NCBI RefSeq assembly: GCF_001039355.2
Contig: NW_019775724.1
Span: forward strand, 504,061-568,060
DNA from: Lingula anatina
Taxonomy: Eukaryota; Brachiopoda; Lingulata; Lingulida; Lingulidae
Length of the DNA stretch: 64,000 nucleotides
Direction: 5' to 3'
Shown: one piece after another, positions 37,801 to 50,543 of the stretch
Layout of the letters: each line of letters starts with the position of its first letter
How positions within the stretch are numbered: position 1 is the first letter of the stretch
The notes under the pieces: model-generated
The model's database searches: none
What the model saw: only the letters and a program-made list of their open reading frames with translations
Told to the model about the DNA's origin: nothing
Position numbers and translations under genes: made by a program

Positions 37801-40800
37801 ATTTCTTTTTGTCTTTCAAAGCTGTGACGAGGTGAAGTTTATACCATTACGCCCATGCCATTTATTGTTGTTGACACATTTTTTTAAAAAATTGTTTAGT
37901 GATAATTTCGACATAAATGTCAGTGAAAACACACAGGGGTGGTATGCATTATGCCTGCACCAGACGGTAAAAACCCATGCAATTTGTCTACAACATTCTC
38001 ATAGTCTTTTTAGGGAGTGAATTCTATGGGTACACAGTGAGAATTGAAAAGGCTTTTTATGGGGGGTGGGGGTGGGTTAAAGAGGGAAGTGGGGTTGGAG
38101 GGTAACATCTGAGGCCTTGTACATATAAGATGTAAAAAAATAAAAACTCCTATTAAAAAAATAAAGTAGCTTAGGCAGAATAAAATCCATATTTCTTTCT
38201 ACCCAGCAGCCCCCTTTTAAAGTCTAACCACTCCAATCACAACTTGTGGGCTGGACACAGGAGAAAACACTAAACCAGATACACCACCAATTGTCCAAAA
38301 CACAAAAAGAATTTAGATAAAAATTGACAACATAATCAAAACAGCCAAAAAGACTATTTCTAGTTTGAAAAGTGCTTGCTACAATCATCAGTGAAACATC
38401 ATTCAAATTGCCACCAGCATTTCCATGCACAAATATGTTACCTTTAGTAAAATGTCTCTCCAAACCATCTACAAATTCTAATAAAAAATTTGTAAGTGAT
38501 GCTAAATAACAACCTCAAAACCCACCTTGTTTCTCTTGAGCTCTTCCAATTTTGTCTCACATTTCAACAACTCATCAGAAGCTTCTTTGAATTCGGCATC
38601 AAGCTGGTTATACTCTTCCTCCAAATTCTTCCGCTCCGAGGAAACCTTACTCTGGATCTTCCTATCTCTTATTAAGTTTCTAAGAAATTTGGAAGAGTGA
38701 CTTATGTACCGTCTTTCAGAAGTAGTTAAAATATTAATATTCAACTGACTTGAACCTTTATCTATGGATTTAAAAACAAAAATAATAGATTAACTCTATC
38801 AAAACTTTTATTTATGAAAATTAAAATAATCCATTCTGTTCACATTTTTATAATAATATCAGTAATTACCAGAACCTCCCCCCTCATGTCAAAAATGTCT
38901 TCACACTGTCCACATATTTTGTGACAAATGCTCTGCTAAAGACACCGATGCCAAACTTTTTTCCCTTAAAACACATAATTAGGAGACTTCAAACTTAATG
39001 CCCTACCTTTTCCTTTTCACCTGCCCAACCTTTTTCCTCCAATCACTGATGGTGTTAAGCAACTCTTCGAGACTGTCTCCAACAGATGATATTGAAGAAT
39101 GCCGAGAATTCGAGGCAGATGATCTCCTAGAATTGTTATTTCCATTCACTTTGATTCCTGGAAAAAATTTACATACTTGTTTAACATTAGCAATTATATC
39201 CTTCTAGCATTTTTAAACTATTTTAATTTTTTTTCCTTCGCAAAACTTTCAGAATTTCAAACAAGTAGAGAACTGATCACTATAAAATTTGCTCAATTCA
39301 CAAGTAAAAAAGAGAAAGTCTGGCATAAAAAGTAAAATGCCATTAACTTATTACAATCTTGGCATGACAACAAATGTATTGTCCTTAAAGACTCTCTATT
39401 CCTACTGATATTATATAAAATACAGTACTTTGTTCACGTCCAATTACTGGTGTACCTCCCCCAAATTATGTGACAAAGGCTTTTTATAGTATAGGGTCAC
39501 CTGACCCACATGACACAAAAAGGGCGCTAACACCAGATATATGAATTCATTACACTTATTTATATACTGTTGTTACTTATACTAAGGTATAATGGGCTAT
39601 TATATATTATTATTACTTTATGCATGTGAATACCATATTACATTATAATAATAGAAATAATCGTTATCAGTTCTCACCAATATTTGCATTGATGTCCACT
39701 TTGGCACTGGAAGATGAATTACTGGAGCTCCGTGGTCGATCCATGGCCAGTTCGTCTATATCTAAGTATTTCTGGAAAAATTACGAGTAATTGTTCAAGT
39801 GAAGTTTGTTTTCAAACTCATATTTATCTTGACCCCAATATGCAACGACCTTGAAAGTATCTTCTGATGACCTTGGCTTTTTCCTCTTATAACTTTAACA
39901 AAGCATGATGACCTTGACCTCAACCAAAGTTTAACCAATCAAAAAGACTAAATCTAAGGTTTTCAAAAGTCATAATTACTTATGTTTAAAACTTTTATTT
40001 AAGAAATCTAAAAAAGAGCAAAGTTTCTTTTTTAAACCTGAACATATCTTTTACAAACTTACTTCGCTTGTAGACTCCAAGCTTGTATTATAGTGATCCC
40101 CAAACACATCCAGATCCTCGTATGTCTGTTCATACGCGTGTTCATAAGGATCTTCATCTGGTCTGGAGGAGGTACGAATGTTCAGGGAGCCGAAACTTCT
40201 TTGTATTTGTTCGATGTCATCATAGAGGTATTCCCCATCACTGCTCGTTTCTTCTTTAATAGCACCGCTTTCATCTTATGGAAAAGAGCAAACAGCAGAG
40301 TAAAATTTTATGCCCCTGTCATCATTTTTTGGTTATACAATTTAACTTTTATTGTTGGTGAGAAGATCATGATGATCAAGTGACAACATCCAACATTTAA
40401 ATGGCATGTCAAGTATGCTATAGTGTCACATTTGACAGTGTGGTAGGTCTGTAATGACGTCACATAAGACACTGACAGTATGATTGATTGACTGATTGAC
40501 AGTACAAATGCCAGCACCTAAGGTCTGACAGAAAAAAAGAACTGACTACATGCCAAGTATGACATGTGACATGCATGAAATGTGACAATATGACGTTGGC
40601 CTAGGTAATATTTTACGTGACAGTATGTGTAAGATGTAATAATGTTTTAGATGTAACAGTGTGTATGAAGTGCTAATGTTAGATGAGAAACTGTGCAAAA
40701 TGTGATAGTGTGTTAGATGTGACACTGTGTAAGAAGTGGCACAGTGATAAATGTGACAATGATCAAGTCAGTTGGCACAGCAAAGGTCTAAAGCTCACCA

Positions 40801-42614
40801 TCAGTGGCTGGTAACGCCTCCTCATACAGATTGCTCTTCCTGCTTCCAGCGCTACTGCTAGACATGGGGGTCTTGGGAGATGAGAACGCACAACCGGTTT
40901 CCTTGATAAGTTTAGCCAACCACCTTCCTTGTCTCAGAGTATTGCTAGCCTATTGAAATGTTAATAAATTTCAGTTAAAATCAGGGGCGTAACCAGACCT
41001 TTAAAAATTGTACGCACAGATTTTGAAAGGTACGATTATATTCCTTGAAAAATACACTGAATTTATGGAGAATGATATCATGGTTGGCTCAAAAAATTGT
41101 ACGCACAGTGCATCCGTGCGTATGCCTGGTTACGCCCCTGAAAATGTTAACTGTCCATATATGTATTTACATTGCACTACACATTTTAATATCTTAAAAT
41201 CTTAACTATTTATTTACTGACTTTTTTATCTTCTTCTGTTCACTTTACTCATGTTAAGTCTACTGAACATTTTATAATGATATAGATTTTAGACTTTAAA
41301 TAAATATCATTATAATTATTATTATCTATGTATTATAATTAAATATGCAATTAAATATATAGCCAAGATCACAATGGTTTGTGTGTGATAAAATGTTCTA
41401 GTTGTGACCAAGATTGTACTCACCTCTATTATACACTTCTCATAACCTCCCTGTGAGATCTTTATTGCAAGTTCCTTCCCAGTTTCTGGTGCCTGGGAAA
41501 TTTCACAACCATACAGCGCAAAAACAAACTCTGGCGTCTCGTCATTACTTTTTACATAGCACTCGAGCATGCCGTGTCGTATGAGACACCAGCGCTCCGC
41601 CCAATCTGGGTTCTCACTGAGACTGCTCTGGACATTGAGGTGACCTGAATAAAGATTTTGAATACCTCATTTTGGTGAAAATGAAACATTATTTTGGTGA
41701 ATATATCAAATAATGAGTGGGTGAAAGTTGTAAAAACTGAAAATCTTGGAAACTTAGCTTTTAATTTCTCATTGCATTTGGACCATGTGAAAAACAAAAC
41801 AATGAAATGAAGACTGAAAATCCTGAAATAAGGCATAATTTGACCTTCAACTATTCTGACCTTAACCTGAAATGACCTTGTCTTAAAATGACCTTGACCT
41901 TACCTGACATTGAGACATCTGTATCACCAGCCTCTGGGTCCATACTGATTGTATCCAGCGTATCTGATATGTCGTGGGAGCACGTGATTGTTAAATGTTT
42001 CTTGGACTTCTTTTTTCCAAATGTGCCAAAGAAATGACTGGCTCGTTGCCCAAGACTCAGAGAAGACTTTTTGGCATGGGTGCGGAGTTCAGCGCCATTG
42101 GTTTCTGAAATTGTTTTATAGTTTTGGTAGAGGTTATAAATTCATTTTTACATCTTACAGAAAATATTGATGAAAGCTGTGTCATATCATGTGATTTTTA
42201 AATCAACATGTTCATACTGCAAGTTTAAATTTTTCAAGGAAATAATCACTTTATTACTACTAATACAGTAACTGCTACTACTGCTACTACTACTACTACT
42301 ACTACTAATTATTACAAAAGTATTAAACATTATTTTGCCTAGCACACTGAATTTCTGATATTATAAGCATTAATGCATTTTTTGAGTCTGCTTCTTTTAC
42401 AACAAAATTGCACTAAGCGCAATTTTTCTACAGAAAAAAAGTATCAAGGTCTGGATAATTTCATTGTTTACCTGATTTCCCTGGGGTTGGCTGCTGCCCC
42501 GTTCCCGTAGAGCAACCACCATCAGATTTATACCCAGCCTCTGTGTCAGTGTGAGTTTGAGCTGAGTGGGGCTGGGATGGTGCTTCTTCAGATGCCACCT
42601 ATTTATATTATTAT

Positions 42615-42646
<32 letters not shown>

Positions 42647-45600
42647 ATATAATATATTGTCAATTCAATTGGAAAAAAGTGCTCCACCCATAGTAGCTGG
42701 GGATCTTATAAAGGAAAATTTCCCTGCACACACACATATATTTTTATGAAAAATATGTTGAATTTTGAATATTTAAAGATGCATTTGAAGTCAAATTTTT
42801 GCCACCATATAGTTTCAAATGCCACCATATATTTTCAAATATTACAACTTAGAGAAATACCTAAGGATATCATTCCAACATAGCCGAAAAATCATATCTG
42901 AATTGATATTTTCTGCTTACTTTCTATGCTGTATATAGCCACGACAGATAAGCGGGGCAGATAGGTGAATGATCTTATGACCAAAAATCACTCGTATGTG
43001 GAGCATGTCATGTTTGACTCACAAATATTTCAACTAGGGGCAAGTATGACAACCCTATGCCATCAAAATGTGTTTTCGTTAATTTTATTTTGGGATCACA
43101 TCATGTCATAGCATTACCTTTATTGATTATAATGACAGTTTTCATAAAACTTATGTAAAGAAGGTAATTTGCGAATCTCGGGTGCATTAATATGCTTATA
43201 AAATTGTATAATTTAATGTCTGCCAATTTTCGTTTCTGGTTATATAAAAATAACATCCCAGTCATTTTTTTAAAATAACAAACGAAGAATCTCAATGGAG
43301 AGATAGCAAGGTTACCATGGTAACTAATATAGCAGTCACCATGGTAACCGTACCTACCTTAGATTCAGAAGGAGTGATATTGTAATGGCTTGCTTGGTTG
43401 ACTAGTACACTTTGAGGTGGGGACCCCTCTTTGCTTGAAAGGGGTTCAACAGAGGTGCGATCGAAACTCATACTGGAAGCTGACGGTGGTATATGATCCT
43501 CCGTAAAAGCAGCAGTGAGTAGGGCCTGAAAAAACGTAAATTAAGAGATACAGACCCTTTTTTTATTTCAGTTTATGCATGTTATAGGTCCTGTGTTACT
43601 TTACAACAGTTACCCCTTTCCAGGAATATAGAAATATAGTTTTGATACAAAAAATGATAATAAAATAACAACAACAATCAATCAATCAATCAATAAATGA
43701 AATATAAAAGAAAAAAGAAAAAATTATCAATCCATCATGAATCAGCATATAATAATATATGCTGCATGATTCAGGGGCGGAAGGAAGCGATCTTCTGGGT
43801 CAGAATTTTACACTGACACTGACACTGACAGGCATATATTTTTTCTGTCAGAAGATTATTAAAATTAAAGAATGGATCAACAAACATAACTTGGAAGACT
43901 GTCAGGAAATATCTCTGGATTTGCCCCTGTGATTGCTGTTACAAACAAAAACGCATTTATTTCACAAGATAAAACCAAACACACGCTCTAATTTTTAGTA
44001 ATCTCTTTTACCTGTAACCATGAGTCTGTACTGTCCTTCGTCTCTCCACTGAACCACAGTGTCTCACAGCCAGGGTGGGAGATTCTTAAAACGTGATTCC
44101 TTTTCCCCTCCTTCTCCATATAAATAACATCATAACCTTGTAAATGTAGGTCTATAATTGCCTTCATGTCTTTCTCGTTTTTATAAACTAATAATCTTTT
44201 GTCACTTATTACGCAATAGCGTTTTGTCCATGTAAGTTTTCCTTTATGATACAGATCACCAAAGTGGGTGATATTTTTTAGAGTTCTAGTTGTGGTTGTG
44301 TCGCTATCAGATTCTCTGCCCTTTTCTTCTCTTTTGGTGTCCTTTTCTTTACTCTTCTTTTTCTTTTTTGATCGAATTCTAAAAATAAACACAAAATATA
44401 TAAATAAACAAATAAATGAAAGACACATTAACCAGAAGGCTGTTGTTCTAAACAACTATTTTTAATGTCTTTCAGTTTACATGGCATATCTTAAATAAGA
44501 AATTTATCATTGACCAATTTTTCAAGCCAGTGAGGTAATTATTACATATGCATCATACTACTAGTATTCTTTTCAGTTTCTAATGAATGGTGAAATTTTA
44601 TACTACAATATTAAAGCAAACTATTTTATCTGTTTATCTGCTATCACCGAAACCCATTCCATGTGAATTTCACACATAAATCACAATTAAAGCTGATACC
44701 AATATAACTTCCATTACACTTGAAACACAACAATAGATGGCAGCCATATCTCAGACCCAAAATGTACATAAAACATGTATCAATTAAGACAGTATTACCA
44801 ACCCCCTCTACAGTGACATTTTGCCCCACCTGTCAATATAACATTTATTTATTGCACCACACTTTTTGCAGCAAAGAAATTCTTTACTGTCCCCAGAACA
44901 CACATTTTTTATGTCCATGGCTAAGAGCAAACATTTATACTTCTATCTATAAAATCAACAATCTTGAAGGATTTATTCAATAATAATCCAATCAGGGATG
45001 TGATTTTTTTATGTGTGGGGGTGGGGGGGTGGGTGAAAACTGACAATGTTTTGCAATTATCCTAGAAAAGTTAGAATAATTGATTAAGTTAAAAAGTTGA
45101 TATCCTGAAAAAACAAAAATCACATCCCTGGTGTATGCCATGAAATTGCCATATTTGTGCACGAGAATATAATTTATAAACAGTAGTGACTGATTATTAG
45201 TAAGTGGCAAAACAAGCAACTATTTAAGATATTTCAGTGATGTGAGTATAAAATGCTATCTTTACTAGTAATTCTGAATGTAATTTGGACATTTGGGTAT
45301 TTTCAATACTTCTGAAGTCTGTGATGATTCATTTTAGCATAGGCCTACTGGCCCATCATCTTTTTTCAACACCAAGATCTAATTTATTTTGGCCCAAAGT
45401 AGAAACAGTGACTAGAAACCGAACAAATTTGCAAAACGTTACTAGCCCTAATGCAATTTGAGTTGCATTTGGTATAGGACAAGTGTTAATATCACAGACT
45501 GCTTTTGTGAATCTCAGTTATTAAGAAAATATTTTATTTCATTTTTGACAGGGATGGTTTAAGACAATGAAGGGGGGGTAAGGACAGGATTATACCCTGA

Positions 45601-48116
45601 ATCTGCCCTATGAAAATATGAATGTTAAGGTAACCCATGTAGTAAGTAATAAAACAGTGTCAGTTTTTATATGTTTAGTTACATCAGTGAAAATATTATT
45701 GTTTAGGTGAAAAGTGATTGCTCAACAATAAGATCATAACAATAAAACAGCAACTTTGGAGAAAGGTTAACATTAACTATGAAGTGCAAACCAGAGAAGG
45801 AATGGTCCTGATAGATTTGGTGAATCTTCAAACTTTAAAAATTGGCATGATAAAATAGGTAGCCTTAAATCCAATTTTTACTATCAGGACCTTCAGAAAT
45901 ACTAGTGTCCATAAAAGTGCAAATCTCTAGGTTAAAAATACATTTGACACCACTCAGAAACCATGTGATTTCACATTTGGGTCACGTGATCATTTAAATG
46001 GTCATGTGACTGACTCAGTGGTCATGTGATTCACTTACCGTACAAAGAAATCTTCAGAGGGTAAAACAGGGCTAAGGAAAGAACACGCAGAATATAGACT
46101 GTTGTTGTGGGGTTATTATGGTGTGCTTCAGTAATATAATTCTAATGGTGAATAACCCTGAGATTTCTTAAACATGGGTCTTGGCCAGTCTGACAAAAAA
46201 ACTTATGCCCGTAAATTGTTCAAAACTTTTCAACCCAAAACTTGGTCTTATCTAAGTATAAAATAAATCTTAATTAGTGGTCAAAAATCTTGGTCTTATC
46301 TAAGTATAAAATAAATCTTAATTAGTGGTCAAAAATCAGTCTGAAATACTCAATAAGTCTGGTTACCGTAGGTTAACATGATAGACTTAATTTCAGGCAA
46401 AAGCTGAAGGTCTGTAACAGATAATTCCAGTATAGCTTGATCAAACTGAGCTTCTATGGATCATTCCAATCCAACAGTGGCCTATATTCTATTCAGTTCC
46501 AGGCGAACCAATCTGGGACCCACAAATACCCATATTCAAGCTACACTAGGATCCCATCAATGACCCACAGTGGATGCATATTGTCCCCAGATGGGGATGC
46601 TAACACGGGAAAGGAGGAATTGTAATGTGGGACTCAACAGTATGTGTATAATATTGTGAAATAGACAGACAGAGTTCTTTTCTATAAGTTCAAGAATGAA
46701 GATGCATTAACCATCACCTTAAAAAGCCAACCTATCTAACAGATATGTGATATCTTAATGAAACACACCCATTGGAAAGTGTACTTACAATCATGGCATT
46801 TCAGGAACTTAAACTTTTTGATATCATTTTTTTTATTTATTGATTTTAAAGTTATGGCAGTCTCCATCATTGAAGGGATTTATTCTTAAAATGACCTATT
46901 TTTAAAAAACCTTGTTTGGTTTCATTTTCTTATAACATGTAACAAACAAATAAATTCTTATACTAATAATTACATACTACTTAATCTTATACTGAAAAGT
47001 ATAATTTAGATTACTTAATGCTGAATGCTGATGAATTCGGGCATTTCACTTTACTTTGGAATTGATTTTATGTGAAAAACAGACACACTGTAAATAATTC
47101 CCATTTCTTCTCCATTGTTTGGTACCTTACCTGGGAAGTGGAATGTCTTGTTCATTAAGGCTAGGGATACGCTCCATGGGAAATGGGGAGAAAACATCGC
47201 CGTCCTCTTCATCATAGGTTTCGTACGATGTGTCGCTACCTCCATCATCTATAAATAGACAGAATTCTTTATTATTATACAACACATGTCCTTATATTCT
47301 TTTTGTATACTGTATAATCATTCATTTACATTTTTAGGTAATATAAGCTATTTGTATATTTTTTTTTCATACTTAGGTCATTTCTTCATTTTATTTAGTT
47401 CCACGAGTGTATTGTCCACTTATGATTTATCTAAATGGATTTATGTTCTTTAAATCTTTTTGTATAAATGTTCATTTATATCTCATGTGTAATCGAGGCA
47501 CTTCAATATAATTGCTCATTTATATTCATGATAAATTGGAATTTAATTTCTCATTTTTTGCATCATTACTTATTCATACTTATGCATTTTCATTTGATTT
47601 GATGCAGTGCAAATGCATTTTCTAAAATTATCTTCCTCATGCTTATTAAATTAAGACAACTACAATATTATCATATAAGTTAACTGAGCCTCTGCATAAT
47701 TCATCGAAATAAATATTTAATAGCAAAAGAAAAATATATTCATATTCTGGCAAAAATTCTAGAACTTATGTTGGTCTTGACATCTCAATAGATAATATAA
47801 TTCCCTATCAGCTTTAACCCCATAAACATGTCATTTTAGTGGTAACAGGTTATAACATGGACAGTTTCATCCTTTGGTTCATCTAAGATCTTATCAGAAA
47901 TAAATGCCTAGCACAACTTAAAATAAAATTCTGACACTGCCTTGGTTAACCTCAGCACAGTTAAACAAAGTCATGAATGCAGCCACTTGTGTCAATGTGT
48001 TACAAATTGTAGTTCCTAAAACTTATCTACATGATCTTAGTCTGAACAAGGTCAATCATTTCTTGACAAAAAGAGATAAGTAATTCATACTCACTGTATG
48101 CATGTTAAACCACATA

Positions 48117-48162
<46 letters not shown>

Positions 48163-48669
48163 TTTGTTTTTGCCAAATAATAATTTCAGCATATCAGGGC
48201 AACATAAATAAGAGAAATACAAATTGGAACCTGAAGGCTACTTGGATGCCTCTCTCCCCCTTTCCTTCTCTTAAGTCAGATTCAATCTTGCATGCAAAGA
48301 ATTTTCATTTACAAGATAGATTATGGATACAGTTCTTTGGCTAATTTTTCTTTTTAGAGTGGATGCAAGTCAGCATGTAGCCCACATGTGTTTCTCTACT
48401 CAAAGTGAGCGAACAATACGTCTGAAGATGTGGGCATATGGGTATGTGTGTGCCTGCAAGCGTAGACACAGGCACAGGTGTGTTTCTACACACGTATTTC
48501 AAGAGATATCCTACCTGTCTGGTCTAGCCCCTCCTCTCTCTGCAGAGGTTCCTCGTACAGATCTTCCTCAAGTCCGCCTCCATGGAGTGAGCCATTGGTA
48601 CGAGGGAGGTCACTAGAGAACAAAGATCACATAGATTACAGCTTCAGCTTGAAAATGCATACAGCAAAA

Positions 48670-48716
<47 letters not shown>

Positions 48717-50230
48717 AAGAGGGTGTTGACCATCATGATGTAGGCATATATTTTTGGAGAATATGACCTGAATATGACACAGCCCTACATCCACACCCCT
48801 CCGTAAAAAAAATAATAATAATAATAAATAAATAATTAATTAATAAAATAAAATAAATAAAACAGTGACAGAACATTTATAATAGAAATTCACTTAAATA
48901 ATAAGGATTGCAGGACAAAAATTTGCTTATTTTTCTCAATCTGCCTAAAATCCATTTTATGTTACATTATTTCATCTCTTTTTCAGTGTTTGGTTATCAA
49001 ACCATGCATCCATATGATATAATATTAATATAAATAATAGCAAAGTCACTGAATCATATTACAAACATGGCTGTCTGATTTAATCATGACAAAAGCCAAT
49101 AAATACCGCCCACCAATAAAAAGTTCATACTGTAGGGGCTTCAAAAGCGTGTATCTTTCAATTAAGTCGTTCTGGCCACTCCGAAATGTTTACATTGTAT
49201 TCTATGGATGGCAACTTGTGAGTGTTCAAAGACTATATGGGGGTTGACTGTTAAATGGGAGTTCGCTATCTTTATTGTCGTAATTGGTTGGCCATACATG
49301 CTTGTCACATTTAACAACCCTCCTCCAGTATCTTAATCTCTTAATCTCTCATTTTCAGGTTGAAAGAGTCAGAGAAACATTTCTGAGTTTTAAGCTGCAA
49401 AGTCTGAGGATCACTCATAAAAATGTACTGCAGATTGCTGAAATCAATTTTTGTTGTATCAAAATATTGCAAAGGTTTGGTGCAAATTTCGTCAACAGGA
49501 CACACTAATTTATAAAAAAAAAGGTAATTTTAAGTTTTATATGGCATGTAATTAGATTTATATAAGATGAATGAGTTTGCTTTAATTGAGAATAAGATTG
49601 CTGTGTCTTGTCATGACATCAAATGTGACAGAATCCCATGTATGGCACTGTGTTAGATGTGACATTGTGTTAGATATGACAATGTGTTAGGTGTGCCAGT
49701 GTGTTAAACATGAGTGTGCTGGGTGTGACAGTATTCTCTGTGAGATCACTTACTCAGCATCTAAGTCATCATATAGCCCAACACTTTCTGCATCACTATA
49801 CTGAAAGAAGAAAAGAAAACATCTTCCAAAATAAATCCTGACAAAGAGTCCATAGAAAAAAAAAAAACTAAAAGGTAACAATTATGTGTTATTTCAAATG
49901 GCTTAAATTTTAGACAATCTGATTTAGCAAGTTTTGTTACAAGTCCAGTCTAAACTACTTCATAAGAAGATCTATTTATTGTACACACTTAAAAGTGAAC
50001 CTGGACATATTATAGCAAACCAGTCAAAAATATAGGGATATTTTCTTCCCAGAAAAAGGTAACTTAGGCATCACATGAATCTATTGTGCTTACTGGGTTT
50101 TCATCTTCCTTTTCCTTCGCTTTTCGAGTTGAAGCTCTGGAAATCTGTCGTTGTTTCTCTATAAAATCTTCCTGTTCTGGCTCAGGAGGCGGAGGGACTT
50201 CAGGAGGTTTGGGTGGAGCTCTATGGAGGC
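28895..50230 (-). CDS. AFAP1-like: AFAP1-like actin filament/Src adaptor (5' start exon not found)
   Basis: There are 21 exons on the minus strand: 50230-50094, 49800-49754, 48612-48515, 47248-47131, 44378-44012, 43525-43358, 42598-42472, 42104-41904, 41644-41424, 40949-40799, 40274-40063, 39771-39678, 39157-39007, 38679-38526, 36263-36165, 35682-35605, 34041-33913, 31186-31049, 30722-30675, 30210-30172, 28924-28895. Every junction is in phase, giving 934 codons and a stop. In order: a Pro-rich SH3-binding segment (PPKPPEVPPPPEPEQ), SDTSYETYDEEDGD, PH1 (44378-44012, ending WLQ), a Lys-rich linker, PH2 (split over 41644-41424 and 40949-40799; WAERWCLIRHGMLECY, GRWLAKLIKETG), a coiled coil (38679-38526), and a C-terminus QWESMAEKK like the KEWEMKK end of vertebrate AFAPs. 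Tyrosine motifs (LYEEPL, YLYDDI, LYEPVEA) suit SH2 binding. The family links Src signalling to actin filaments. The usual N-terminal LLDHEYLS-type segment was not found; the first exon seen needs an upstream phase-1 exon. Confidence 0.9.
29298..29523 (-). mobile_element. TA-type foldback MITE, copy C, with TA duplication
   Basis: It is 226 bp, flanked by TA at 29296-29297 and 29524-29525. The left end ACACCCCATTTCCATAG pairs with the right end CTCTGGGAAAGCACCC. The internal GATCGATCTA blocks and GGGGGTAATTAACT match copies A and B in reverse. It lies in the last intron of the AFAP gene. Confidence 0.85.
30370..30650 (+). repeat. Degenerate minisatellite (ATCATGCC... units)
   Basis: Variants of ATCATGCC(A/C)TTCC followed by TTATGG and TCAACAT recur about every 35-40 bases. 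It is intronic, adjacent to the 48-bp exon at 30722-30675. Confidence 0.55.
33460..33626 (+). mobile_element. CAGGGGCG-ended MITE with 5-bp duplication (1)
   Basis: It is 167 bp, starting CAGGGGCGGATCCAG and ending CGCCCCTG, flanked by GACAT at 33455-33459 and 33627-33631. CAGGGG ends are typical of hAT-like elements; a 5-bp duplication is shorter than the classical 8 bp. It aligns with the reverse of 43772-43929. Confidence 0.85.
33815..33832 (+). repeat. Poly-G run
   Basis: About 18 G bases interrupt the AFAP intron at the boundary of normal sequence. The length is probably variable between alleles. Confidence 0.8.
35085..35200 (+). repeat. Short minisatellite, about 31-bp unit
   Basis: TGAGCTAAATGAAAGTGAAAC recurs with small changes three times at about 31-bp spacing, with weaker relatives just upstream. 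Confidence 0.75.
36842..37098 (+). mobile_element. TA-type foldback MITE, copy D
   Basis: The ends AGACCCTGCTCCCATAC and GTATGGAAACAGGGTC are inverted. The interior is also inverted: GCTAAATTGCATTCAG on the left and CTGAATGCAATTTAGC on the right, so almost the whole element is one palindrome. It lies in an AFAP intron. Confidence 0.8.
40560..40770 (+). repeat. Degenerate GATGTGACA/GTGTTAG repeats
   Basis: Imperfect copies of GATGTGACAGTGTGTAAG-like units recur about every 20 bases. A similar stretch is at about 49620-49740. Confidence 0.5.
40982..41140 (+). mobile_element. CAGGGGCG-ended MITE with 5-bp duplication (2)
   Basis: It is 159 bp, with perfect 15-base inverted ends (CAGGGGCGTAACCAG / CTGGTTACGCCCCTG), flanked by AAAAT on both sides (40977-40981, 41141-41145). 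Its interior differs from the copies at 33460 and 43772, so it is a separate subfamily. Confidence 0.87.
43772..43929 (-). mobile_element. CAGGGGCG-ended MITE with 5-bp duplication (3)
   Basis: It is 158 bp, flanked by TGATT at 43767-43771 and 43930-43934. The reverse complement reads CAGGGGCAAATCCAGAGATA and aligns across its length with 33460-33626 (shared TTTGTTGATCCAT, AGTCTTCCAA). Confidence 0.85.
46242..46337 (+). repeat. Perfect tandem duplication, 2 x 48 bp
   Basis: A 48-base unit starting TTGGTCTTATCTAAG and ending GTGGTCAAAAATC is present twice without difference. It is intronic. Confidence 0.95.
48119..48159 (+). repeat. (TG)n microsatellite
   Basis: About 20 uninterrupted TG units, followed by TTTGTTTG. 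Confidence 0.97.
48667..48717 (+). repeat. (AAAT)n microsatellite
   Basis: About 12 AAAT units, 50 bases from the exon at 48612-48515. Confidence 0.97.
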
Positions 50231-50294
50231 CTGAAAAATAACAATAGACAATAAATTTATCATAATATATTGCAAGAAGAAAAATGGAAGCTGT

Positions 50295-50543
50295 AGGCCT
50301 TATAAACAGCGTTTACTAACACTACCCACAGATCTCTTAGCACTAACGCCCATATCAATCACAAATCCCATGAATTAACCAACACACCATTCAATCATTT
50401 AGCACCAACAAAGCGATGCCTAACACTAACATTCATCTGCTCTGGTAGTGCTGGTGAATTTGTGGATTAGGTGGTTAGTATGTGTGTCAGTACTAAAAGA
50501 TCTGCGGGTAGTGTTAGTAAATGCCTAATCCATTTATAAAACC
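50295..50543. repeat. Foldback MITE next to the first AFAP exon seen
   Basis: The left arm (AGGCCTTATAAACAGCG, TTTACTAACACTACCCACAG) pairs with the right arm (CTGCGGGTAGTGTTAGTAAA, TTTATAAAACCT). The arms are roughly 100 bases with mismatches. It lies 65 bases upstream of the exon at 50230. Confidence 0.75.

Noticed and set aside
41552-41836. 94-residue minus-strand frame over the PH2 exon
   Set aside because: It is a shadow frame of the real PH2-coding exon 41644-41424.
47051-47248. 65-residue minus-strand frame MMEVATHRTK...
   Set aside because: It is in the wrong frame over the real exon 47248-47131, which encodes SDTSYETYDEEDGD.
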